Shown one piece after another: positions 22,280 to 32,700 of a stretch of DNA of 64,000 nucleotides. Source of the stretch: Ilex aquifolium (lineage: Eukaryota; Streptophyta; Magnoliopsida; Aquifoliales; Aquifoliaceae); NCBI GenBank assembly GCA_951799425.1, contig OX637397.1, forward strand, positions 3,959,001-4,023,000. Direction: 5' to 3'. The translations under genes were made by a program, and so were the position numbers. Position 1 is the stretch's first letter. Each line of letters opens with the position of its first letter. A model generated the notes under the pieces. It saw nothing but the letters and a program-made list of their open reading frames with translations. It was not told the origin of the DNA and made no database searches.

Positions 22280-22936
22280 TCACACCAGCCGCCGTGATGT
22301 GGCGCAGTACTGGTGTTGGTCTTCAGTTTTCCGGCAACTGTTGGTAGTTGTTGATGACATGAGAGAAATGACAAGATCTGCGAAAGCACTGACAATGATC
22401 TTGTGGGTGTGTTCAGGGTTCAGAGTTAAATAACATGAGAGAAGTTTATGCAACAAATCCCAGTCAGTCTTTACGTCAGTCAGCTGGTGTGCTTCCACCA
22501 TCTCCTGCATTGATCTCCGGAAGTCACAATATGGGTCCGGCGAGAATGTCTGAACGGCGACACCGCCGTTAACTACCGGGTCAGACTCCGGCGCGGATTC
22601 CCGTGATTCAACGATGGAGTTGGAGCGGCCGGGGGAGGAGAAAAAGAAGCGTTGAGAGGCGAAAACGGTGGTGATGTCCGGTAAGTTTTCAGGGTCGGAG
22701 TAGTCTGATGAAGAGAAGAAGTCATCTGTGGAAGAGGTGAGAGACTTGGAGGTGGAGTCCGAGGTGAGTTCGTAGAGGGAATTGAAGTTTTTCATTAGGT
22801 TTGGTGTGATGGAGTTGATGGATGAGGTGTGGTGGTTTTGATCTGAAGGTGAGGGTGAAGGTGGGGATAGAGCTGTGCGTAGGCAGCTCAATTTGGTGAT
22901 GCAGAGGTGGAAGTTCTTCCAGAGGATGCTGGACAT
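22280..22936 (-). CDS. OVATE family protein (putative transcriptional repressor)
   Basis: The 218-residue product has a C-terminal OVATE domain (about residues 133-195): DPYCDFRRSMQEMVEA, a DWDLLHKLLSCYL segment and the NPEHTHKIIVSAFADLVISL end. OVATE family proteins act in the nucleus as repressors, bind TALE homeodomain and TONNEAU1-recruiting proteins, and shape fruit and organ growth. The N-terminal 130 residues are serine and proline rich with no known fold, which is normal for the family. The single exon is also usual. The ATG at 22936 is the first in frame. The closest named relatives are probably in the OFP11 group, judged by gene order. An LTR-like repeat in the same orientation begins about 180 bp upstream of the ATG. 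Confidence 0.9.
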   Translation of the reverse strand: MSSILWKNFHLCITKLSCLRTALSPPSPSPSDQNHHTSSINSITPNLMKNFNSLYELTSDSTSKSLTSSTDDFFSSSDYSDPENLPDITTVFASQRFFFSSPGRSNSIVESRESAPESDPVVNGGVAVQTFSPDPYCDFRRSMQEMVEAHQLTDVKTDWDLLHKLLSCYLTLNPEHTHKIIVSAFADLVISLMSSTTTNSCRKTEDQHQYCATSRRLV

Positions 22937-23116
22937 TTTCAGTATTGTGTGGGGGAGAGAGAGAGCTCTTTGTAAGATTGTTGTGTCTTGTCTATGGTGT
23001 CGAATGATTGTTCTGAGTTAATGGAAGATGAGAGAGAGAGAGATATATGATAATGGTTGTCTAAACTAATGTATAAATTATAATTATCTTTTATAAATTA
23101 TAATTTTTAAAAGATA

Positions 23117-24068
23117 TAAGATGATGCACAAAATAGTCTCATGTAAGATCAACAGTCGAGTGTGTGATAAGGTGTAATTAATAGATAATAAATAAAACAA
23201 TCAATGACAGTAACATAAATATTGAATCAACACACATATATATAGTGATTCGGTCCGAGTGACTTACTCCACTCTGAGAAACGACAACGGTGACCGGGAG
23301 CTCTTTATTGATCAAACAAGGTGAACGAGGGAGAGAGCAATGGATAGCTCCGGGAGAAATACATGTGTGGTGAGATACTAAGGTGTGTCCTCTCATGTGG
23401 AGAGAACTTACAATTTATAGGCATGGTGAGGCGGTGACGTGAGTGTGAGGGCACTAATTTTTCGGGGAGAATAGTTACAAAAGGTAAATAAAATTATGAT
23501 AGCATTGATCTTTGAGAGTGAGTATCCCGATAATTTCTCTCCACATGCTCTTTTCTTCATGGACTTCTTGGATCTTGGACTAGGTCGGATTGATGAATTG
23601 GGCTTGACATGCCTTTTAGCTGACTTTTTTTTTTTTGGTGGAAACCTCGATGGTGCGAGGGAGATTTTATTAATTAAAAGAATAAATTACACTTAGTCAA
23701 GGGGGACGTATGTACCTTACCCCTCGATGCAATCTAATTACATAGAGATTATTAAATTAAAAAGGCAAAATGCATGCTTGATACAAGGAATTGAAAAATT
23801 AAAATAAAATCAAGCACACTGCCTAATGAAAGTTATGCCTCATTTCCCCCTCATATGATGGAAGTGTATATATGCACAAAGTATATAACATAATTACAAA
23901 AAAAATTGTTACTTCATGTGATGGAAGTCTATTTATGCACAGAGTATATAACATAATTAAAAAAAAATTGTTAATAACGTAGAAAAAATTTCATATTTTT
24001 TGCCTTTTAGTTGACTTGAGCTTACTTGGTTTATTGGTCTTGGCCCGGTTGGATTTGGACTCATTAGA
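23117..24068 (-). mobile_element. LTR-like repeat upstream of the OVATE gene, minus orientation
   Basis: Reverse-complemented, this repeat matches 5246-5833 from near its start (CTCAAGTCAACTAAAAGG) through the TATA box (+ strand CAATTTATAGGC at 23411-23422), the polyadenylation signal (TTTATT on the + strand at 23304-23309), the stretch TCACTCGGACCGAATCACTA and the end near 23117. Its transcription direction is the same as that of the OVATE gene, whose start codon is about 180 bp away. A 376-bp insertion interrupts the copy (23625-24000). No second LTR or coding region is attached. Confidence 0.55.
23625..24000 (-). mobile_element. Retroposon nested in the LTR-like repeat
   Basis: The insertion is flanked by a 15-bp duplication with one mismatch, TGCCTTTTAGCTGAC (23610-23624) and TGCCTTTTAGTTGAC (24001-24015). 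The related repeat at 5246-5833 has the uninterrupted site. It opens with a run of 12 T on the plus strand, so it is a poly(A)-tailed retroposon on the minus strand. The 5' part (plus-strand 23852-23967) contains a 66-bp direct repeat with ATGGAAGT and GTATATAACATAATTA. It has no coding sequence that I recognise, so LINE tail or SINE cannot be told apart. Confidence 0.65.
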
Positions 24069-24285
24069 TCATAAAAAATTGTGATCGATATTAAAAATTC
24101 ATGATTGATTATAAATATTTGTAATTGATCATAACCTTCTCTTGAACAATTATAATTTCTCCTATTAAAGTTTTAACTCTACTATAAAAATAATAATAAT
24201 CGATGATACACTTTCAAAAAAAGTATAACAATGCAGGTTAGATATATAACAATTTTTTCGGTACAGTAGACTTTTCCTGCATGAA
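24069..24285. repeat. TGATCGATCA-type repeat, fourth copy (partial)
   Basis: The stretch contains GTGATCGAT, CATGATTGAT and GTAATTGATCATA palindromic motifs, TTATAATTT and TTTTAACTC motifs, and ends CGGTACAGTAGACTTTTCC, like the other copies. The left terminus is missing or lies inside the LTR-like repeat. Confidence 0.45.
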
Positions 24286-27200
24286 GATATATAACAATGC
24301 ATGGTAGGGTATCTTTGTATGCAAGTGTGGAAAAGAACAATTTTCCTGGCTACCTAAGCTGTCCTGAGGTTAGCACATCAATCATCATAGTCCTTTACAT
24401 TGATGTGGCTCACGAGGGACTTCTCCTTGTGACAGCCTTTTTTCAAATGTACGTATGCGGGGTTCAGTACATTTCTGAATCTTAGCTCCAATGCTGGGTT
24501 TACATCAATTATAGTACACTAACCTATAATATATAATTTGGTATTTACGATGTAGTGCAACTGTGCAATTGTTGCCAGATTGGTGAGTCTAATGATCCAA
24601 GACTCTTCCATAACTATTCCATCTAATTATTCTTTACAAGAGTTCGTTCTTTGAAGAATTAAGTTTTTATATTATTATTTTCTAAGAGCTCTTGTGCCTA
24701 GGCCCCGTTTTTCTATTTTCTCGAGTTGTGTTCTATGATTTCAATGTTAACAGTCCATCACTTTTCTTGAGTGCCACTATTAATACCGACATGATGAATC
24801 GTTTCTTCAAAACTCCACTCAGGATCGTTAGTTTTCGACTTTAATACCATTTGCGGTCGGATTAGGAAATCCAATGATCAAAGAAGTACATGTCTAGAAC
24901 TCATATCCACCTAAAAACTTAAATTTATAAGTGATCAATCCATCAGAAATATATTATGACATTTTAACTTATCTTTTTATCTAATGTGAAATTTCTACAG
25001 ATGTAAGATCCAACAATCTTCCCCTCATGTGTGAATCACATCAGACTAAACTTCCCTTTTAGTCGAAGCCATCATTCTCTATAAACATCGTATCCAATCA
25101 TTCTTTATAAGAGTCCGCCCTTTTAAGAATTAAACTTTTACTGTTTTTAACGAGTCACTACATTACCATTCCACCAAAAGTCCTTGCGTTCAAACGCGCG
25201 CTCTACTCTTTTTTTTATAGTTTCATTTTCATCACTTCAATATCAAGAGTCAATTACTTTTTCTAAAACCCATCATTAATGCCGACACGTTATGCCATTT
25301 CTTCAAAAGTTCATCCAAAATTGTCAATTATCAGCTTTGATAACACCTATTGGTAGACCCAATAATTGTCAATAATTACATGAAAAAAAATTACTTCAAA
25401 TAGAGAATATTTTAATTCATATAATTTGGTAAAAAATTCGTTATGTATATCCCCGAGTGCAATTTTCTGTACTATATCATAATTATAATAGAATCATATA
25501 TATGCCCACACCAAAACCCTAATTGCTTGTACATTGAAAATACTTAATATAACCACCGAGTGAGGTGGTCCAGTAGGATACTGGTCAAACTTTTCATCCT
25601 GAAATTAGAGGTTTGAGTCTTGGAGTTCAGGATCGGTAGTTGACCGCTATGTTAGCTTTGCTAGGTTCGTTGCAAAGAGGAGTAACGGGTATAGCCAGAC
25701 ACCTCATGGTGCCACCAGTACGAGTCTATCGAGGTGATCTCTGTACGCTCTCCTTTGTCCGTACCCCTTTTCTCAATAACAAAAAAATACCTAATATACC
25801 CTTGTGCATAAAAAAAAACCCAAGTTACCCTTATCATATCCCGGACCACCCCCCAACCTATTCTTCCCTCAAACAAACTATTTTTACTAAGATTACCTGC
25901 ACTGCATTCCTTTCTGACTTGCTGCAGTGCACTTCCACCACCCTTGGCATTGAGTTCTTAAACCTTGAATACTCCAAGCTAGTGAATAGGAATACTATAA
26001 CCAGTATGTGGCGGGTGAAATTTTACATGAAAAACATATATTATCATTGCAAATGCGCTAAACTTGACCTCACCATGACCCGTCCCATGACATGAACGGG
26101 CTGGACTCGAAGCCGGACACTGAACCCCTGCCCCATCTCATAGCAAAGCATTTGCTATGGGATGAAAACCCAAACTTAGAAGCCACCTCACACTCTGACA
26201 GCCTATCTTTAAGAACTATTAGCAAGTGAAACCTATAGTTCAACTTGTAAGTTAACTCTCTCTCTCTCTTTCTCTCTCCATTTATACACAACCATACAAA
26301 ACTCACTCAAACCGACCTAGTTCACCATCACTCAAAATCAGTCGAAACCCCAAATCCACCACCTCTAGAACCATTCCAGTGATGCATATAAAATCAAGTT
26401 GTTAGGACCATGTTAGCATAATATTAAACTAAAATTTTAATTATCATAATATCTAATGTACCATGTCCAACGCATATATTAACAAATTAGGTTTAATTTT
26501 TAAGTCCCACCAATATTATTCTATATTAGATATCCAAATATAATTCATTAATTACACTCAATAAAATTGTTGATATCGATGAATTCGATACTGAATGAAT
26601 TTGGCAGGAGCATTAAAAATAGATTTATTAAATTTCTGAATTTTGAGTAGACTCTCGACTCGGTGACGGAGGAAGCAAAGTGACCGAATCGGTTCAAGTT
26701 TTTTCAAAAAACTCTATTATCCCTAGGAGGTCTTCCTTTACTAGCAGGTTTTTTCGAAAAACTCTATTATTCTGGAGTGATCTTAATCATCCCGCCATTC
26801 TTGACTTTAACACGAATACAATACGACACGAATCGGTTCAGAGTTCCACTTTCACCTTCTCTTAGGAATGGACTATACATGCCCAAAAATTAAAAGTAAA
26901 TTATATTTTGACTTCTGTCAATAATGGCCACAACTTTATTTTTTTTTAATTAATAAAATGTGTACATTATTTTTAAAATTATTTGAATTGGATTTTTACA
27001 TTTCCAATGGTAAACATTCATTACGTTTTTGGGCATAAAATGTCTAAACCTATAAGAACAATAGATATTTTTAATGTCTAGAAGTGAGCTAATATAAAAT
27101 CAATAATAATAATAGTCAAGATGCATTGTGAAAAAACATGATAGTTGAGAAAAAAATGTGAAACTAATAGCTATATATTAAAGATATAATGTAAAAAATG

Positions 27201-28430
27201 TGATAATCGAATAAAAAAATAAAATATCAGAGACATAATCGAGGGGATCAAAGTATATTTTGTATATCATTCGAGTTGATGGTCTAGTAGTAAGTCATAC
27301 CTCTTTAAGGTCATTCTTGACTCTAATATGGTTATCAAATAGGATTCGATATACATGTGTAACATGCTTTGTTGTTTGGTTTTTGTGGTGTTGTGATGAC
27401 AGGTTGTCCAAACTGAACATTCCACATGGGATCTGTATGGTCACGTTTGGGGTTACTACCAAGGGGTTGTGCAGTTAGTGTGTTTTCATTACCATTTTTG
27501 GCCTCATCACATAATTTCAGCTTAAAATACAGTTAAATTTTTTTTTTTTTTTTTTTGTGTTTGTTATTGGAAATTTTGTGGTGCTGTCTATCAATTTTGA
27601 ATTTCAAATTCATGAACCAAGCAATTTAGAAATATACCGGTCGTTTATCTTAAGCGTTAATTTCCTTTCACTCGTCTCATTGTTTGTTAGACATGTACAT
27701 TTGGAATTCCAGACGATCGGTATCTTTTTGCATGAGATCTTGTTTGGCGTGTGCTTTGTTGAAGAAACCTATAAACATTTGTATGTTACGCTGAGTTTTT
27801 TGCTCCCTTGACTGATCCATTATTTTATGTGTTTTTGTTCTTGTTTTTTTATACACTATTTATAGAGGTATTTCCATGGAGGTAGATGAAGAGGTTTAAA
27901 TATATGTTCATTATGATGTTAATTGCATAGTTAATCGAAGAGACGTCTATCGAGATGTCTCATCTTAACATATCTGTTCTAGAGATACAGTGAATTCAAT
28001 CACTATTAGTAAATGTATCTTAATGTACATGCGAACTATCAATTACTGAGTACGTTAATCGAAAACATGTCATTTTTTTTTAGTGTACTTATCTGACAAT
28101 ATGTATTTATAGAAAAGAAGATATATTATGATGACGTAGTTTTTTAGAATAGATGTTTCAATTATGTGATGCCATTGTTCTTATTTTTATAATTTAAAAG
28201 ACATTAATTATGTCAATTGTTTTGACTTTTCAAAAAAGACTTAATCCAAAAGTAAATTCACAAATAGATTTTTTTAGAATCCTATTAGGTCTAAGTACAG
28301 GTCCCAAAAAACTCATTTTTTTTATGAAAATAGAAAAAACCAGCCAAATAGCCCGAGGAAAGAAAACAGTGCCTGACCCGAGTGGGTCTCAACTCCGGTA
28401 ATTTGGACAAGAACACGCGCAAGTTGGGGT
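24286..28430. other. Spacer between the OVATE and OBERON-like genes
   Basis: About 4 kb of AT-rich DNA holds one clear SINE (listed separately) and no gene. Around 26685-26845 a short sequence with CGAATCGGTTCA and TTTTTTCAAAAAACTCTATT appears twice. The open frames at 25640-26095 (SINE and its flank), 27260-27478 and 27557-27811 have no family features. The promoter of the OBERON-like gene should lie just before about 28430. Confidence 0.35.
25552..25783 (+). mobile_element. tRNA-derived SINE with target duplication
   Basis: The insertion lies between AAAATACTTAATATA (25537-25551) and AAAATACCTAATATA (25784-25798), a 15-bp duplication with one mismatch. Near its start are sequences like the two internal RNA polymerase III boxes: GGTGGTCCAGTAGGATAC as A box and GAGGTTTGAGTCTTGG as B box. 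The 3' end is T-rich (CCCCTTTTCTCAATAAC) followed by an A run. Length (about 232 bp), boxes and tail fit a plant SINE. Confidence 0.7.
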
Positions 28431-28748
28431 CGAACGGTCACTCCGTCGAGTTCTTTCACTTTCTTGTTCAGTTGTGGGGGTTTAGGGTTTCTCAATCAGA
28501 TTCACTGCAACGGTATGTACATTCTCTCTCTCTCTCTATTAATTTTGGTATATATACGCTTCATCTGAATTCGGAGGATCTTGATTTTCGCTCTTAATTT
28601 TGGTTGCCTTTTGGAGTTCTCAGGGGAAATGTATTTCTTCTTGATTTGAATATTTCCAGAAGATTGGAAAGACCTAGTTTGGTTTCATTTACATCTCTGC
28701 TTTCTCGTCATCCAGAAGGGGACAGTTTTCTCAGGTAAAATTTCCCAA

Positions 28749-28779
<31 letters not shown>

Positions 28780-29766
28780 GCATACTTGATCAAGGCGTGT
28801 GCGGAGGTTCCTAATGTGTTTGACTAGTGTCCCGTATCATTTCGGATGGCTTAGTAGGGCCTAGAATTTTTTTGTGTGTATTATTTGTTACGATCCCAAT
28901 AAGATTAGATGTGTGTATGTGAACTCTTGGGTACCCTTTCCACCCATGAGTTCATAATAATTGGTATAAGAATAAGCCACCTAGTAGTCGAGAATGACAT
29001 CAAACTTAGTATGATTTGCAGCTCTCTGTGGTTTGAGCGCCCAAGTGAGCTGTTTTTGCATTGGCAGTTAGGGCTGTTGTTTATTATATTAGTGGACATC
29101 ATCTACGAATTATAAATGCTCAGCTCATACTCAACAAAATATTATTCAAACTACTGGACACAAGCATCTTCTGAATCCCTTGATAAATGTAGCACTAGCT
29201 GCTAGTAAAAATATGTTTCTTGTAGTAGAATTCCGATACCCAAGTGGTTGTTCGCTGCTTTACTTGAAAAGAAAAATAGATACACCTAAGGAATGCTTAA
29301 TTGGGCTGACAAATAAAATGCTCAGTCTTAATCCACTGGAATGATAATATTACACTTACAGACATCATATTTTGAAGGAGTAGTATTCCCTTTATACTAT
29401 GCATTTAACTACTTGATCTGGGGATCCATTTTTATTTACACGAAATACTATCAGAAGTCGAGGATGATATGTATCTTTCCATGAAAGATACTTATAAATT
29501 TGAGGACTCCCTATTTAGACCATACTTGCAATTAGATTGGACTCTGTAGCGTATATTTATATTTGGAGAATTATTTGTAATTGTTGTACAGTTTGTAAAC
29601 CATGCTTTCTGGGACAAAAGCATTTAATCTTTACGTGTTTATTTCTTTATTATGGCATTTTCGTCATTAATGCTATATTTTCCATGTTAGTTCCTCCCGT
29701 GATGCAACAATACGTATTGTGTGTTAACTGCTACTCATTCGCGTTTTGACAGCTAAGGATATCCAA
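28431..29766 (+). other. 5' UTR and leader introns of the OBERON-like gene
   Basis: A leader with TTTAGGGTTTCTCAATC ends at CAACG/GTATGT (28512). A second leader exon may run from 28622 (after TTCTCAG) to 28734 (CTCAG/GTAAAA). A third exon begins after TTTGACAG at about 29752 and contains the ATG at 29767. The CT microsatellite at 28756-28779 lies in the second leader intron. These boundaries are read from splice signals only. Confidence 0.45.
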
Positions 29767-32700
29767 ATGGCTTCGGGTACAGTTCAGCAGTCCGAATTGT
29801 TGTCTGCGAAAAAGGAATCTATGGACATCGATATTCCTGATGAAAGTAATGGAAGCACTGCTGGGATAAAGGAAAATGGATTTCATCTTTATCCTGTTCC
29901 TAGTAATGATAAAGGTGAAGGTTTGCCCTATGCTCCTATAGATTTTCCTAATCCTGGTGATAATTGGATCTGGAAGGTGGGGAAGAGAATTGCAGCTTCT
30001 GGATATCATATGGATAGATACTTGTATCTTCCTCTCCGTCTTCATGAAAGCTGCAGCGGACGTAGGAAAAACGGATTTGCAAGCAAGCTTTCAGTGGAAC
30101 AGTATATCCGGACAGTATTCCCTGGTACAAATGTTGATGCATTTTTTGCCTCCTTCAGTTGGAAGATTCCCTCAAGAAAGCTATATGAGAAAGGAGGTCA
30201 GGTTTAGTTCAAGATTGTTCTGTTTCTAATGTTTTGTTAATGGCATAATTGGGGCTTAATTTGTCCGAAACACAATTATGTGGACCTGCTATGGTATTCT
30301 TGTAAAATGCTTCACTCTTTCATAAGTCTGGTATCAATGTGGATGCCTCCTTCAGTTGGTGTATTTTTGATTTCTCAAAGTTATCAGCAATGTTTGTATA
30401 TATATATACATATATTGAACTGCTATTGTGAAGAAAATTGACTAAGAATTATTGCATGAGTTTAGGTTGTCAGATTGATGCCTACATTCAGCAAATGATT
30501 GTGTTTGTTTACTCCCAACTTGTATATGTGAGGAAAATATTTTTGCTCCTGTTCTCCCCGATCCTTAATCTCACTAGCTTTCATATTTGGTGACATTGTT
30601 TTTTATAAACTTGCATACCCTCATCTTCTTGGTAATCTACTGTATGATCACTAATGTGGATGGATGAATTATCATCAGAATGGATATTTGAAGGGCTCCT
30701 CCCAATTATTGGGAGAATGTAATGTCTATGCATATATAATAGTTATTTCTCTAAACACATTTTTCTTTAATTTGTTTTCGTTAACAGAAGCTCAACCTCT
30801 GTGTAGGTAATGCAGAAGGGCTTGCAATTGGCTTTCTTCCTTCCAGGGATATAATGGACCATTCAGGGCCTGATTCCCAATTTGGGACTGCAGGATGTAA
30901 GGCTGGTAACAAAATTTGTAACAGTTTAGAAGAAGCTAGGAATCCCTCTCTTGAAGCCATGTTGTGCGACGTCTGCTGCAGTGAGCCTGGTTTCTGTCGA
31001 GACTGTTGTTGTATTCTTTGTTGTAAGACTATAAGTTCGGCCTATGGAGGCTATAGTTTCATTAGATGTGAAGCACCAGTAGCTGGGGGCTTTATTTGTG
31101 GACACCTTGCCCACATAGACTGTGGTCTCCGATCTTATATGGCTGGGACTGTAGGAGGAAGCATTGGTTTGGATGCTGAGTATTATTGTCGGCGTTGTGA
31201 TACAAAAACAGATTTGGTTTCACATGCTATGAAGCTTTTAAAGACCTGTGAATCTATTGATTCTCGGGAAAACATTGAGAACATTTTGAATGTTGGTATT
31301 TGCATTTTGCGTGGCTCACAAAAAACAAGTGCAAAGAGGTTGATGTCTCATATTGAAATGGCCATGGCAAAGGTAAGTGTACACATGGTAGTTTTTTTTT
31401 TTTTTGAAGAAGTTTGTCCTTGTTTCTAGGGTTTCTATACTGGCAACATGACCAATTTGATATTTACAGCAGCTCAGGAGTGGGTCTCCCCTTGAAGATG
31501 TTTGGAAGGTAGAAGACACCTCTGCTGTAGTGGCAGGTAACTTTATCTTTCTAACCTACACTGTTCCAAGTTAATATCTCAATCTATGGGAGATTTAGAC
31601 TTTGGACGGGGTGTTGTCAAAACAATTCCTTTCTGTTTTATGGCCCGTATGTAAGATGCAGCCCACAAGATCTTTTTATTGGTATGATTATTGATGGGTG
31701 TAATTTACGCAGTTGTGTAGCAGAGCTCGGGGCTCAAAAGGGAAGAATGAATTAGAGATTCGTAAGGGACGTTAATGGAGTTCACTGGAATACCCAGTCG
31801 GAGCTACTAGGCTCTCGATGGTTAAACAATCGACACAAGGATAATAACTGAGAATAGAAATCAATAGACAGGGGGTTTATAGTAGTTCACCAGTTCGGAA
31901 GCTTAGCTATTTCACTCTAATGGAGTCTCTTGGACTTGAGGGAGTTTTTTATTGGTTGGGGAGGACGATTACAATGCTCTTGAGAGTCAATTCACAGATA
32001 TTCGATCCTTTACAATGTGAGGGATCAGTCCCTATTTACAGCGTGAGGGAACATGGTCTTGGCATAATCCACGTGACCCTTCTAGGGTTGTTATGATCCA
32101 TGTGAAGGAATATTTGGTCGTTGGAGGCTACATTTTTTTAGGTGTGATGCGACCTTCTAGGAGGTGTAAATTGTCGCTGTCGTCGTGTGCACGAGAGTTA
32201 CGTTGGTGCTGACTTTGGAGCTGCGGTTCCCGACCTAGGAAGTTTGAGTTGGGGTCATGAGTTGGGTAGCTAGAGACTAGGAGCTCAACTAATTTGTTTG
32301 ACATGCATGTCTCGAGTTAGAACTCAAATTTCAATGTCATTATGCGAGTCCCTATTGGGGGCATACTTCCGAGCTGTATCTGGACCGAACTTATCCTCAA
32401 ATAATTGTTGGTATCATCAGTTGTCCCCCAATCCTAAGCCAAGTCTACCTTGGCTGATGTGGATTGGGACTGAACTGCGCTTCTGGTTGTGGATAAGCTC
32501 GCTCATACTCACTTGGAATAGACGTGATGGGATGTTTTCCAGGGATTTAGATGTTACGCGCATGAGAGGAGTCACTCGTGCTCTGATTATCGTGTACGTC
32601 CAGTGTTGTTGCGCCACGCATCCTGCCGTACAAGCGCCTTAAATGCCTCTGCATAGAAAACTGCCAAAATTCCCCTATTTAAGCTTTTTTGCCTTTTCAA

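Noticed and set aside
25640-26095. 151-residue frame
   Set aside because: Its first third lies in the SINE at 25552-25783, and the rest is AT-rich flank without family features.
27260-27478. Possible SINE head near TTGATGGTCTAGTAGTAAG
   Set aside because: The sequence resembles an A box, but no B box at the right spacing, tail or target duplication was found.
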